From Dichomitus squalens LYAD-421 SS1 (taxonomy: Eukaryota; Basidiomycota; Agaricomycetes; Polyporales; Polyporaceae), in contig NW_006766907.1 of NCBI RefSeq assembly GCF_000275845.1, positions 366,333 through 430,332 of the forward strand: 64,000 nucleotides of DNA. Direction: 5' to 3'. Below are positions 1 to 11,100 of this stretch, one piece after another. Each line of letters opens with the position of its first letter. Within the stretch, counting starts at the first letter, position 1. The position numbers and the translations under genes were made by a program. The notes under the pieces are model-generated. The model searched no databases. It saw nothing but the letters and a program-made list of their open reading frames with translations, and was not told the DNA's origin.

Positions 1-556
1 TAAGGTCGATGCTCATCTTCCAATACATCCTCGGCCGCGGGCTGTCTCGCTCCCGGACGAAGCGCCGGTGAATGGCCTTGGCGAGCTCGATCGCGAGGTC
101 ATTGTACTGCCGCTCGCCTGAGACGCGTGCCATCCGGTTCAGCGCGAACATCCAGACGGTCAAGTAGTGGTGGTACTGCCCGTCTCCGTCCCCTCCCGGG
201 TCATCTTCCTCTTCCTCCTTCCCGATCCGGAGCCCACCCACGAGCGGATGTTCGTCGGTCGCTCCGGGGAGGCGACGGGTGCCGTCGCGCGTGCGGCCGA
301 GGGTGTCGTGCACCGTGTCTATGAGGCGCGCGGCGAGCGTCGTGTAGCGCGGCTCGGAGGTGAGGGCGCCGAGCGTGAGGAGGTTGAGCACTCCGAAGGC
401 ATCGGTCCAGAGGTAGCGACCCCGATGGCCCTCGGCCATAGGTGGTGGCGTCCATGCTGCCACTTGGGCATGAGAAAGGGCGTCGAAGGGGCCGTAGACG
501 GACTGCAGGGCGTTCCGAAACTTCGTGAGCTTTTGTGGCTGTACTTTGGTCGCCAT
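1..556 (-). CDS. Six-hairpin glycosidase-like protein, 5' part (runs off window)
   Basis: Reading the minus strand from an ATG at 556 gives an uninterrupted frame of about 185 codons to the window edge, beginning MATKVQPQKLTKFRNALQ. The composition looks coding: it includes GHRGRYLWTDAFGVLNLL, an acidic KEEEEDDPGG stretch, and a helical QYHHYLTVWMFALNRMAR segment. The alternating helical and aromatic pattern matches fungal hypothetical proteins annotated as six-hairpin (alpha/alpha barrel) glycosidase-like. I recognise the family by resemblance only and see no catalytic residues in this part. No intron is visible in the segment present. The rest of the gene lies to the left of the window. The substrate is unknown. 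Confidence 0.72.
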   Translation of the reverse strand, partial: MATKVQPQKLTKFRNALQSVYGPFDALSHAQVAAWTPPPMAEGHRGRYLWTDAFGVLNLLTLGALTSEPRYTTLAARLIDTVHDTLGRTRDGTRRLPGATDEHPLVGGLRIGKEEEEDDPGGDGDGQYHHYLTVWMFALNRMARVSGERQYNDLAIELAKAIHRRFVRERDSPRPRMYWKMSIDL

Positions 557-871
557 TTTGGGAAAACAGTGTCTGGCACAAGGACGGTCAGGAGCGGCTC
601 GGGTCGAGTAGACAGCTTTTCTTTGGCCACCGACTGCGACAAATCGTACGCGACAGTGGCATGTAAAGACTTTGACTAGGTTCCTCTCTGCGAGCGTATC
701 TTGTGAGTGCATATATGTTCTCCGGGAGGCCCTCGTGATCTCAATATGACGTCTTCGATAAGCCTTCACCACTACGGGCGCCACACATTTCTGGTACTCA
801 CTTTCATCGTCTTCTCCGTAACTGCGAGACGTCTCGTGAACCTAAAGCCTCCTTGTTTCTTCATTCTCAAC

Positions 872-2379
872 ATGGCATGGCGATGCACAGGAACCACTAA
901 CACAGAGCTCATCGACAATATGGCAAAGAGCAAGATCATCAACTCCGAGCGAGTCACCAAGGTAGGTCCCAGTAGTGCAGACCGAATAGGGAGTTAGCAC
1001 GTCTTGTCTCATCAAGTACTTTGATGATTCAGGCGATGACCAGAGTTGACCGCGCATGCTACGTCCGACAGCCCAGTGCTGCGTATGAGGACTCACCCCA
1101 GTAGGTGTCGTTCCACCAAGGGCACTACGAGCCGCTTCATGATCACTCACGCACGCGCTGACGACCTGCCTCGCAGGCCGATCGGACACGGCGCGACGAT
1201 ATCTGCGCCTCACATGGTGTGCCTTGCACGATCTACGATCTCGAATCTGCCCCAGACTAACTTTGACTTCCCGATTTCACTGCGATTGATGTAGCACGCC
1301 CACGCAGCAGAGAACCTCCTCCCTTTCCTGAAACCCGGCGCTCGCGTGCTCGACGTCGGCTCCGGCTCAGGGTACCTCTGCGCAGTCCTCTACCAGCTCC
1401 TCCAGGACCCTGGCGACCCGAGAAGCGCGGAGAGCAAGGTGTTCGGGATAGAGCACATCCCGGAGCTCGTTGACTGGTCGCTCGGGAACCTCCGCAGGGA
1501 CGGGTTTGGGGAAGCTATTGACCAGGGCAAGATCAAGGTGATATCTGGGGACGGCAGAAAGGGTATGACTGGATGACTTCCCATAAGGATCTACGGCTCT
1601 GGAGTGTCCGTAGACATATATCGGAGCTCTAATCTGTCCAGAGATCTCGGGCGCTCAATGATCAGGCCGGGATATCCGGAGAGCGTCTAATGCTATGCAC
1701 GTGCTCTTTTGCGCCTTACATCAGCACCCAATGTAGTAGGCGATTGATCCCAACACAATTTGTAATGATGGCACCTTCCTTTCGAGTCGTTTACGACCTC
1801 AAGCGAGCTTCTACGGCTGCGTTTAGGTCTAGAAAGGGGGGTCGACCCCCCCTTCTAGATTTTGGGCGCTTGCACCATCTACGGACGTCGGCCTCGAAAG
1901 CGGAGTACAAATCGGCATCGGCATCTCGGCGGATAGGACACTTTCAGTATCTACGGACGACAAAATGGCCGTAGATCCTTATGGGAAGTCATCCACTTGC
2001 TGAAACGTGTCCGCTGAAGGCGGCCTGTGCGCGTCAGACGTGCTTGCTGAAGGGAGCCGGTGTTTCATTGCAGGCTTGCCCGAGGAGGGGCCATACGACG
2101 CGATCCACGTCGGGGCCGCGGCCCCAACGCTGCCCGCCCCGCTCGTCGAGCAACTTGCCCGTCCGGGACGAATGTTCATTCCTGTAGGGTCGCACATGCA
2201 GCAGGTGCTACAGATAGACAAGGACGAGAATGGACAAGTGACAGAGACACCGCTTCTCGACGTGATGGTGCGGTACCATTCAAGCTTCGCGTTCCCCGCA
2301 TCGCGTCTCGACTGACTTCTTCTGCCTGTGCCTTGTTCCTTAGTACGTGCCTTTGACAGACAGAGATAAACAGGTGTGA
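872..2379 (+). CDS. PCM: Protein-L-isoaspartate O-methyltransferase
   Basis: This is a PCMT-family enzyme, which methylates isoaspartyl residues using S-adenosylmethionine to start protein repair. Six exons fit exactly: 872-961, 1033-1100, 1177-1216, 1295-1562, 2074-2267 and 2344-2379, giving 231 residues, the usual size for the family. The order of motifs is AYEDSPQ, the substrate loop [23 protein letters not shown] motif [16 protein letters not shown], then [19 protein letters not shown] and the C-terminus [13 protein letters not shown]. All introns are GT-AG. Intron 4 (1563-2073) is 511 nt, far longer than its neighbours, because it carries an inverted-repeat element. Removing that element leaves a normal intron of about 84 nt, so the gene should still splice. 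It is convergent with RAM2. Confidence 0.93.
1571..1994. mobile_element. 424-bp MITE-like element inside a PCMT intron
   Basis: A 26-bp perfect terminal inverted repeat lies at 1571-1596 and 1969-1994, beginning GGATGACTTCC. It is flanked by the 3-bp direct repeat ACT (1568-1570 and 1995-1997), which looks like a target-site duplication. The heptamer TCTACGG, or its complement, recurs inside near both ends and in the middle, as transposase-binding subterminal repeats often do. A near-perfect GC-rich palindrome sits at 1828-1859. There is no coding capacity. A 3-bp duplication would suit PIF/Harbinger or CACTA-type transposons, but the superfamily is not settled. Confidence 0.85.
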
Positions 2380-3097
2380 CGAGCTGTGCGGAAGGGGCTG
2401 GCGGAAATTTCCAAAATGTAACCGACCATACAGAAATATGCTTGTACCATTACCTGACATTGTCGAAGTCGACCTTATAACATTATTCCAAGGAGGATAC
2501 GGTTTTGATGGTCGTGTGCGAGGGCGCAAGGGAAGATGAACCAACTTGACTGTCTCTCCATAGGTGTCCTACAGAGTCTGCTTGGCTCCTTTATAATACA
2601 CTGTCATGCACGACACTATGTATCGCAGGACGCCCCAACTCCCGATGATCGGTTCTTGCCGGATGACCCGGTGTTTTGTTCGCGGTTTTCTATAATATGC
2701 GTCAGGGGCAGCGCCGTGAACGCGCTATGATAGGCATACCTGTATGACATTGTCTCACCTCTAGGCCTATGTCCGAGTGGCATACTCCCAGATTGGTAGT
2801 GAGGATAAACTTGACTTCTCGATATCATTGTGGGTCCCTTGAGATGACGGATGAAACAGTTGATATCCTGCTGCGCGAACATACATGATAGCTACATTGA
2901 TACAACGGTAACACGTCCGCGCGGTATTCGTACATCCTCGCAATCGAGCCTACGCCTTCTGGAGCGCATCGCGTATACGATGTTCCCAGTACCTGAGGCA
3001 CGACAGTCAGATCCCATCTGTGACATACATAGTGGCGCACTCACTTCTTCCGCATTGTATCTTTCTCGTTCGCTAAGAGCTTCCAAATCTGCGCAGA
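2380..3097. other. Convergent intergenic region PCM-RAM2
   Basis: This is the space between the 3' ends of two convergent genes. The short open frames here have no recognisable motif or plausible splice partners. I see nothing else in it. Confidence 0.5.
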
Positions 3098-4170
3098 CTA
3101 GTTAAGATGGCGTTTCGGCCGCGGCATGGATGTATCGCTCACTTCAACAGCCTTCGCGGTCTTCTCCCCGCCTTCCTCCTCGTAGATGTCGGCGAGGAAC
3201 TCGAGCGCAGCCACGCAGGGAAGTTGGGCCCCCGCCGATGGTAGGGGATTGTCGAGGTCGACCACATCAGTGGCTGGGGGCTCTGAAGCAGTGTAGGGTT
3301 CGACGAAGGCAGTGACTGTCGTGAACGGGGTGTGGGTGTGCTCGAGCGCACCCCGCAGGTAGTTCCACGCGGAGAGGTTGTTGGGCGCGAGCGCGATCTT
3401 CTCCTTCGCGAAGGACAGCTCCCTCCTCAGCGTCTGCTCCCTGTCCTCGTCTCCCGCGCGCACGCCGCTCGAAAACACGACGAAAAAGCGGTGGTGCCAG
3501 GCAGAGTTGTTCCTCACGTCCTCTTCGAGGAGCTCTTCCACGTAGGGGCGTTCGCCCGCCCACAGCCGTTCCTCGTCGTTGAAGTGCACGAGGATCCATT
3601 GGCGGTAGGACCACGTGTGGTAGTTCTTGGAGTCGTTCTCGAGGACGGTCTTGAGGAAGACGAGCTCGCGCGCGGCGGCGTCGACGGAGTTGAGCGCGGT
3701 GAGGATAAGCCGGCGGTGGTGCCACACCTGATACGTCTTTAGGAACATCGTCGCGATCTCGTCCATAAGCTCGAGCTCGTCCTCAAGGGAGACTTGGAGC
3801 GCCATGACGGTCTTGTACCGGTGCTGCCTTGGGACGCCATTCGCTGCCTTGAGGATATGGGGAAGATATGGGCTAGGGAGGTGCTTACCATGCAGTATAG
3901 TGCGCAGGGTTCATCCGTATCACTCGCTCCGTCAACTTAAGGACTCGCGGGCTCATCTCGCCCGTCTTGACGACTCCGCGGAAGTAATCTGTCGCATCCT
4001 TGTCTGAGGAGGATGTGTTCGAGGTCAATACGGATGCACGACTAGATTGGGACTGGCCCATACGGACACTCCTCGCTATAGAAGATAGGCGCGATCGGGT
4101 TCACGTTTTCATATTGGCGGATAGGAACGACGTCAGCCCACTCCGAATCGTCTGCAAGCAAGTCTGACAT
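3098..4170 (-). CDS. RAM2: Protein farnesyltransferase / geranylgeranyltransferase I alpha subunit
   Basis: This is the shared alpha subunit of CaaX prenyltransferases, which attach farnesyl or geranylgeranyl groups to Ras/Rho-type proteins in the cytosol. Three exons on the minus strand (4170-4068, 4003-3889, 3827-3098) give 315 residues with introns of 64 and 61 nt. The N-terminus is MSDLLADDSEWADVVPIRQY. PPTA-type helical repeats follow: AHYTAWQHRYK, TYQVWHHRRLIL, KNYHTWSYRQWIL, NSAWHHRFFVVF and NNLSAWNYLRGAL, with the expected W-x-x-R spacing. The ATG is chosen because the first exon joins in frame to SEEYKDATDYFRGVV, a family signature. It shares a 217-bp upstream region with the divergent DUF6535 gene. 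Confidence 0.93.
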
Positions 4171-4387
4171 TGGACGAGATGGTGGCAAGAGGCGAGGAGA
4201 ACGTCGCGCTCGACAATTCCGACCAGACGCTCTACGGTGATGGGCGCTTTAGAAATGGGTTTGGTTCTCGCCTTCGCGACTGCGTGGCCCGCGATGCACA
4301 TTGCACAACTTCTTTCTCCCGCGGACAAAGCCTTCCTTCCCCTGAAGTGATCTGCATATCAATCCTGAAAAGCGTACAATTTTGGCC
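4171..4387. promoter_or_regulatory. Divergent promoter region RAM2 / DUF6535 gene
   Basis: Only 217 bp separate the two divergent start codons, so both promoters and 5' leaders must lie here or overlap the neighbouring genes. I could not identify a clear TATA box or a repeated motif. Confidence 0.45.
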
Positions 4388-6747
4388 ATGGATGGAGCAA
4401 AGGTGAACGGAGCAGAGAGGAATGTACCCCTCGCAGGCACTACAGCCAGGAGTAACTCGAACCAGCCCGTAAGTAGCGCAGCCATTCTCAGCGCGTGAAT
4501 GCCACCGATCAATTGAGTTGGGTGCCTTAGTGGCTCGAATTTGGACTGCTTGTAGACGAAGATCATCCGCAGGACGAGTGGTCGCTTCCCGGGCCAAAGG
4601 TTCGTCTACACTAGCTGCATTCGACACGATCGTCGGTTTACGGAGAGTCGTAGCAATTGCACGAGGAAATCGCCAAGCAGTACAGTGAAGACCAGAAGGC
4701 CAAGGCCTGGTCAGACGCAGCTGAGGCCGTGAAGACCTACAGCGACGAGATGATAAACAGATGGAGTCGAGAGATGGACACCCTCCTTGTATATGTACGC
4801 GGTCAACTTTCTCGTCTGTGTAAATTGTATGGCATCTCACCATGCCCACTAGGCTGGTTTGTTTTCAGCCGTGCTCACAGCATTCAACGTGCAATCCTAT
4901 CAGTCACTGCAATCTTCCTCGACTGACACAACAAACGCATTGCTCCGACGCATCTCCACTCAGCTAGATAGCTTCTCGATAAACCCGTCCTTCGTGAATT
5001 CCACGCGACAATCTACGTCATTTGACGATGCCCGGCCACCATTTCGGGCACCTGCCTCAGCTGTCTGGATTAATGCACTATGGTTTTCGAGTCTGGTCTG
5101 CAGTCTTGCTGCCGCATCTATTGCCCTCATGGTCAAGCAGTGGTTGCACGAACTGGAAAGCGGGGTGTCCGGTAGCTCGCGCGAAACTGGTCGACGTCGC
5201 CAGTACCGTCTTGACGGCATTCTGAAGTGGCGTGTCGGTGCCATTGTTGTGGTCATTCCCATTCTTCTCCAGCTCGCCCTCGTGTTGTTCCTTGCTGGCC
5301 TCATCATCCTGCTTTGGACCCTGCATGGCACCGTTGCCGCCATCGCCACTTCCCTCGTAGGCGCGCTGTTCATTTTTCAGTTCACAGTGACGATCCTTCC
5401 TTCCTACCACCTCGATTGCTGTTTCCTCTCGCCTCAGGCTTTGGCGATATACTCCGTCGTGCGGCCACTCCACAATACTACCCTCGCACTCCTCCAGCAT
5501 CTGTCACGGCTCTGGACCCGATCGGAGAGGCCTTCGTTTTGGCACTCGGACGCCTCTGACCTCAGTACTCTGCGAGCTTTGAAGAAACGGATCATCAGCT
5601 TTTGCAACAGTCGCCGCGAAATGCCGCCATGGAGAGGCCAAGAACACCTTGTGATCGCCAGCGCGAGGACGTCCAGCGCTCTCGACCGTAGGATGGCCAT
5701 CATGGCTTGTAAGACGACCTTCACGTTTGAACATCTGAAGGACGTCGAAGTAATCTTCTCTTCTTTGTCCCCGAACGAGGTCGCGGGTTACGTACGAGAC
5801 GTCTGGGACCTGTACAAACGCCGGCAGGCTACTGGGCTCGCTTCATACCAGGTGACCAGATCCGTTATGCACCTGCTGCTGCACGCCCTTCGGCACATGT
5901 TGACTGTGGGGCCCGACGCCAGGGACGAAGAATGGGAGCGTACCGTTAAGTGGATCGTCGAGCATCACAGCCCCTTACCGACGTTCCAGCCAACGAGCAT
6001 GGATCTACAGCTCACGACGTTCTCTATTCTCGCTACGCACGATTCGGTCGCTGGCAGCCTTGCACTCAGCAAGGTCAGATATCATACAGGGCTGAAGTGG
6101 TCATACTCGTACTCTACGATCCGCAACGGTATGTCCTCGCCATGTATTCGGCACCTTGCGCAGGACTGACGGGCCAGTTGGCAGTGATGGTAATGGCAGA
6201 ATTGCAGATGCAGCGACATAGGAACATCGGCGAGGATCCCAGCGCCTCCCTCTACACGTACCTGCAGGCTTTCCAGATAGCCATTCGAGGCATCGTTCTC
6301 GTGGTATCCGAGAATTCTCCCGTCACTCCTCCGCCTACATCTGCACAGGTCGACACCATCCTTTCCCATGCCCGCGACATCCTGGTGTCATTTGAGAGCC
6401 TGCTCCGCAGTCAGCACTGGGAGGGCTTGCAGGATACTATGCCGGATGAGTGGAAACATTCCGGGCCCTTCCTGCACTTCCTCTCCCTTTGGTTGGAACA
6501 GTTCGCAATCCTGCCTCTGACGACGCTTGCGAACCGGTCGCGCCACTCGAAGCTCGTCACGGAAGGGCTTCTGGAGGCGTTGGAAGATGCGTGGGCGAGG
6601 GCACAGGCTGGGTATCCACCACAATCGGCTCCTCCTGAGACAGGGCAGACACGAGTGCCTAGTAACTCTGCGTCCGCGATGGGCCGCATAGAGCGAGAGT
6701 TAGAAACGTTGCGAGCGTACGTGGTCTATCAGCGTACGTTTCAATGA
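4388..6747 (+). CDS. DUF6535-domain membrane protein
   Basis: This belongs to the DUF6535 family, which is greatly expanded in Agaricomycetes and has no known function. Exons 4388-4468, 4531-4599, 4654-4794 and 4853-6128, plus 6164-6747, give about 716 residues. The conserved start of the domain is seen as KAWSDAAEAV, then MDTLLVYAGLFSAVLTAF spanning an intron. About four hydrophobic segments follow: near AGLFSAVLTAF, VWINALWFSSLVCSLAAASI, GAIVVVIPILLQLALVLFLA and TSLVGALFIFQFTVTIL. The C-terminal half is soluble and helical. The last junction needs a 35-nt GT-AG intron (6129-6163), shorter than any other here. If that is not spliced, the C-terminal 195 codons are frameshifted. Confidence 0.82.
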
Positions 6748-8146
6748 ACGTGCAGATCATGTGATGCGGGTGAGTTTTTTTCGTTGATCATGATATCTTC
6801 TAGTTGCGACTCGAACTCACGGATGGCTGAACGTATCTAGCCTGTCGAGCTGGCGTTCACCTTCTGGCCACTCTTGCAACTTGGATGCGTTGAAGCGACC
6901 TCTCTAGAGCGAAATAGGATCGCGGCTGTGAGCTACTCAGCATCCAAGCCAGACATCTTCATGTCCCAAGCCGACATACCATAGTCCTCACCACGCCACC
7001 GCGTGATGACAAACCCTTCAGTATGTGTAGTGGCGCGCAGTTCCCTTGTCCTGCCCGTCCTGCTCGGTCTACGATGGTGTTCATATCGATAGGTCCTTTG
7101 AGCCACGCTCGGTCAGGTTAGGAAGTCGACCCAGGTTCCGATCGGAACTGCCACGTCTGGCCCTCAGGAATCCCCGAAGGGCTTCGACCATACTAAGGTT
7201 CTCTCCCCGCGACGCGAGCCGGAGCAACCCCGTGTATTGTCGTTTCGAGAGGATTCGTTGGTCTGCAAATGCTGTGTGAAATTACATCAGGACGCATTCT
7301 TTTAAGTACTCAAGTGGTAATCGGCGGATGTATCTGTGTATGTTATCGCACATTGTGGACAAGGAGGCAGTGTCGGACATGGGGCGGAGAGTATGAAGGC
7401 CCGTCAACAGACGTAATGGTTGTTTGGTAAGTCGCCTTTGGGCATCCCTGCTTACAGGTATGCAGGTACGCATTTCGTATACATGGAACATCTCTAGCCT
7501 ATGGTAGGTAGGTTGGCTCGCGAGGCCTCCCAGGTGTAGCCGCGTCTTACAACGGACATCGAATACGCGATCGTCGAGCACTTGTAGGATAACAAGTGCG
7601 TTCTTGCGTGGTGCTGTCCTGTGCTGAACGCATAGCTCCCCTGTGTCCGTCTGTTTCTCTTTAAAACCATTATAGGGCGCAATACATCCGCTTCAATACA
7701 TACGAAGGATGACGTTTACCGTTTCACGATTGCCAGGGCAAACTTGAGGATGTAGAGCTCGAAAGTAGTGACAATACAAAACATACACACCCATGATCCG
7801 CCGCATTCATATTTTCTAAGTATGTAGACAGTCATGTACCTAAGGCCTACCATGAGGCGCAGCTTCGCAGTGCAATAAACGGGATCGGGAAGATGAGATT
7901 GCCCAAGCGGCGTGTAGTACCAATTTGAGCGAGACTTCAACGTTGCATCAACAGTCATCTTCACCGGCCTCAAAACAAGCACGGTTCGAGCTAGAAACGG
8001 GCTATAGACCCAGAAACAATGTGTAATTGAGTAAGAAGGAAGGAAAAACGACGATATCCGTACACCGGAGCGGCAGGCAGCCTCACTAGCCTTGCCACAG
8101 GAACGGTTCGACTGGAAGCATACTGTCAGTATAATTGACTTCAAGC
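6748..8146. other. Gene-free stretch, possibly with the 3' end of the NLR gene
   Basis: There is no convincing gene. A good donor near 8169 and an acceptor near 8123 could splice the NLR gene into a minus-strand frame running to 7716. That added peptide is rich in Cys, Tyr and Trp and does not look like a conserved domain. Confidence 0.4.
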
Positions 8147-11100
8147 TCATGGATTGAATGTGTACTCACGGACGCAATCCACGTCGGGGTCAAATTGCTC
8201 TAACGGCCTATTGAGCCTGCCAGCCTCACTGTCCTGTTTCCAATTTCCGCCGGCATTCTCTGCCTTAACCCAACCACCAAGGTCATCCTCGGGGTGGAGG
8301 AGGCACCCAACAGGCGTTGTGAAGTCGAGTGTAGGTGGAGTATTCCTCTCCTTAACGATGATTGGTCCGCCAATGATGACCTTAGCGAAGCCCGATTCCC
8401 GAGCCGGGAAGAAAAAGGTGTCGCGGTATCTCGCGCTAGAAGGTAAGAGTATGATCTCCCGAGGACACTGCACCTCGGCGTTCATTGCAAGATCTTTGCC
8501 GTCGCAGGGACTAAACAAATTGACCTGGAAGACAGATAGCGTTAGGCCGCTCCAAGACACGTAGAGACGAGAGTCGGTCCACGTGAGCGTGCAAGGAAGC
8601 CTTTGCGAGAGCTGGGATCGGTCGAGAGTGCCAAGATCGACAAGGGACGTGTGTATGTGGTTCGGTGGACTCCGTGTGGGCTTTTTTGAGCAAAGGCGAT
8701 AAGTGTGGACAAGGAGCGTGACTTGAGCCGAGCCATCCTGTTTTTGAGCCTCGGTTGCGCGGCCCTCAAACACAGCGATGTGAAGGTGACGCTCGGACTT
8801 TGCGAAGTGGCACTTCACGGTGAGAGTCGTTGCTGTGGCGAGCCGATGAGTGGACAGACAGGAAGCAGAATATGACCACTTACCGGAACCCGACTCTTCC
8901 CCAACTTCGCGAATGAAGTACGTGCTGTCTTCGTAATCAGCAAACAGAACATCTCGTCCACCCAGAGGCCACACGAGTAGGGGTTCGCTAGGATGGATCA
9001 CGGGAGGAGAGTCTGATAGCAAGTTGGCGCTCTTCCTGCGGAAACGGAAACGACGCTCCTCCGACACATAAACCTGAATCACTGCTCGCCCAACGTGAGG
9101 AGAGACAGAGCGTTTCGTGCCTCGAGAATCTCTTTGGGGGCGTCTATGCTCGCCCCGATCTCCGTATGCTGGCAATTGACCGAAAGCGAATGCTGAAGGG
9201 TCGATCCCGTCGTCACTGTCACTATGAGCATAGGTGTCCTCTTCCTCTTCCTCCAGAACATCATCGTCTTCTTCATTGTCATCGTCCTCGGAAGTAGAGT
9301 CAGAGTACTCGCCGACTTCGCCTTGCTCACTGGATGAGCTTGTGTATCCCGAATTGGATTCGGCATCGGAATCCCGGACGTCAGCGGCTGAGGAGCAACT
9401 ACTGGACGTCTCGTAACCTTGGTCGACACTGTCGGCTGAAGAATCTGAGACAACAGATTCGTCATCGCTGTCTGCCCATTCGCTGTCGCTGTCTCCGTCT
9501 TGGCACGAGTCTGCTTCTCGGGCAGGAGGGGGGCCTTTGTCGAAGGCCACAGGAGGGGACTGTCGGCGGGCCACAGCTATAACGTCCTCGCATCCCGCGA
9601 TCTCCTCGATGTAGCCCAGATCTTCCGCATCGATTCCGTTGAACTTGAAGTACTCGCCGTTATCGCCTGCAGCATACACTCGCGAGCCAATCCGGAGACA
9701 CCGTCCGTCGGCGCTGAAGGAGGCGATCTGCACGCCGGCCCCGCCTGAGCAAACGCTGAAAGCTTCGGCGTTGTTGATGTCCCCAGCAGCATAGAACGAG
9801 GCTTTACAGGTGTCTAGAGGGATGTTTAGAGTCTGGGACCGTTGCAATGTCGGCAACAACTTTGCGTCGTAGCTCCATGTCTCGACAACAAAGTGAAGCC
9901 GGCTGTCTGATACAGATCTGCATTACATCCGGATCAGTATCCATTAGGAGATACAGGGAGATAAAAATTGCCTACGCGAGCCGCAGGACCTTCACAGCGT
10001 CATGAGTTGCGAGTGCAGTCTGGAAGAAGCACTGACCACTCTTTCTAGCTTCCCCACAGTCCTGCGCTTGTAAGCGGAACGATTGATAGCGACTCTTCAT
10101 CTTCGACAAGAAGTTGTCAGGGCCGAGGGCTCCCCACCAGCACCGATCGACTTCTCCTATGCATAGTCTGAACGCGCACGAGGGGTCGTCGCACCCGGAA
10201 CAGGATAGAAAGAGGTGCCAGTCCCACCAGAAGCGATGGTAATCCCTGCAGTACTTGTCCTCCACTGTCCAGCGCGGGAGATTCCGACGGACCCATACCC
10301 GCCCGTCATTGGAGTTGCGCCATGCGTAAGGGCTGAATGCGCCGTCGATCCAAAGGTTTTGGATCTGGATGCAGGTCTGAAAGTTGGACGAGCTGAGAAA
10401 AGCTTGCACGCGCGTTCTGAATGCCGAGGCGACTCTGAAGAGGGCGCCAGTGGCCATTTTGAACGATTGGGAGAACGGGAGGTCGACGCCGTTGGGTGCA
10501 ACCAAGTCTAGATGTTTGTCCCAATTTTTGGCGCTGTATGTGAGAAAGGTGTGTTCGGCGACAGACTGCCGGTCCATGTCGACCCACGTGCCCTCGTGCT
10601 GCCACAATAGTCGTGAGTATCGGTCCTGCGCAAGGTAACGCAAGCAGGCGTCCGCGATGCGTAGCGGGCAGACCCGGAAGCTGGGCCGCTGTTTGTCCCT
10701 CTCTCCCTCGTCATCGTCCTCATCTTCACAGAAAATATCGGCATGACGGCGCAGGTAATCGAATAATGTCGAATGGAAGAGGCGACAGGTCTTGGCCAAG
10801 GTCCTGGGACCTGCTTCAGTGGATGTCGCTGTTGCGTCTGAGCGAACATCAGAGGAGTCGGTCCGGTCGTCCTGCACTTCGATCAGGGGAGGGAATAGCT
10901 CGAGCAGGGCTTGAGTGAAAGGCTTTTGAGTGTCTTCGAGGTGACCCCTCGAGCTATGAAGCATAGCAACAGCCTCCCTGACTTCTTCAATCCTCAATGG
11001 CCGCCGCGCAAATGTGACCAAAGAAAAGACATCACTGGAAATGATCAAAATCGTATGCAGACACAATGACTGTGATCTGACGCACCGGGCTAACGACGCC

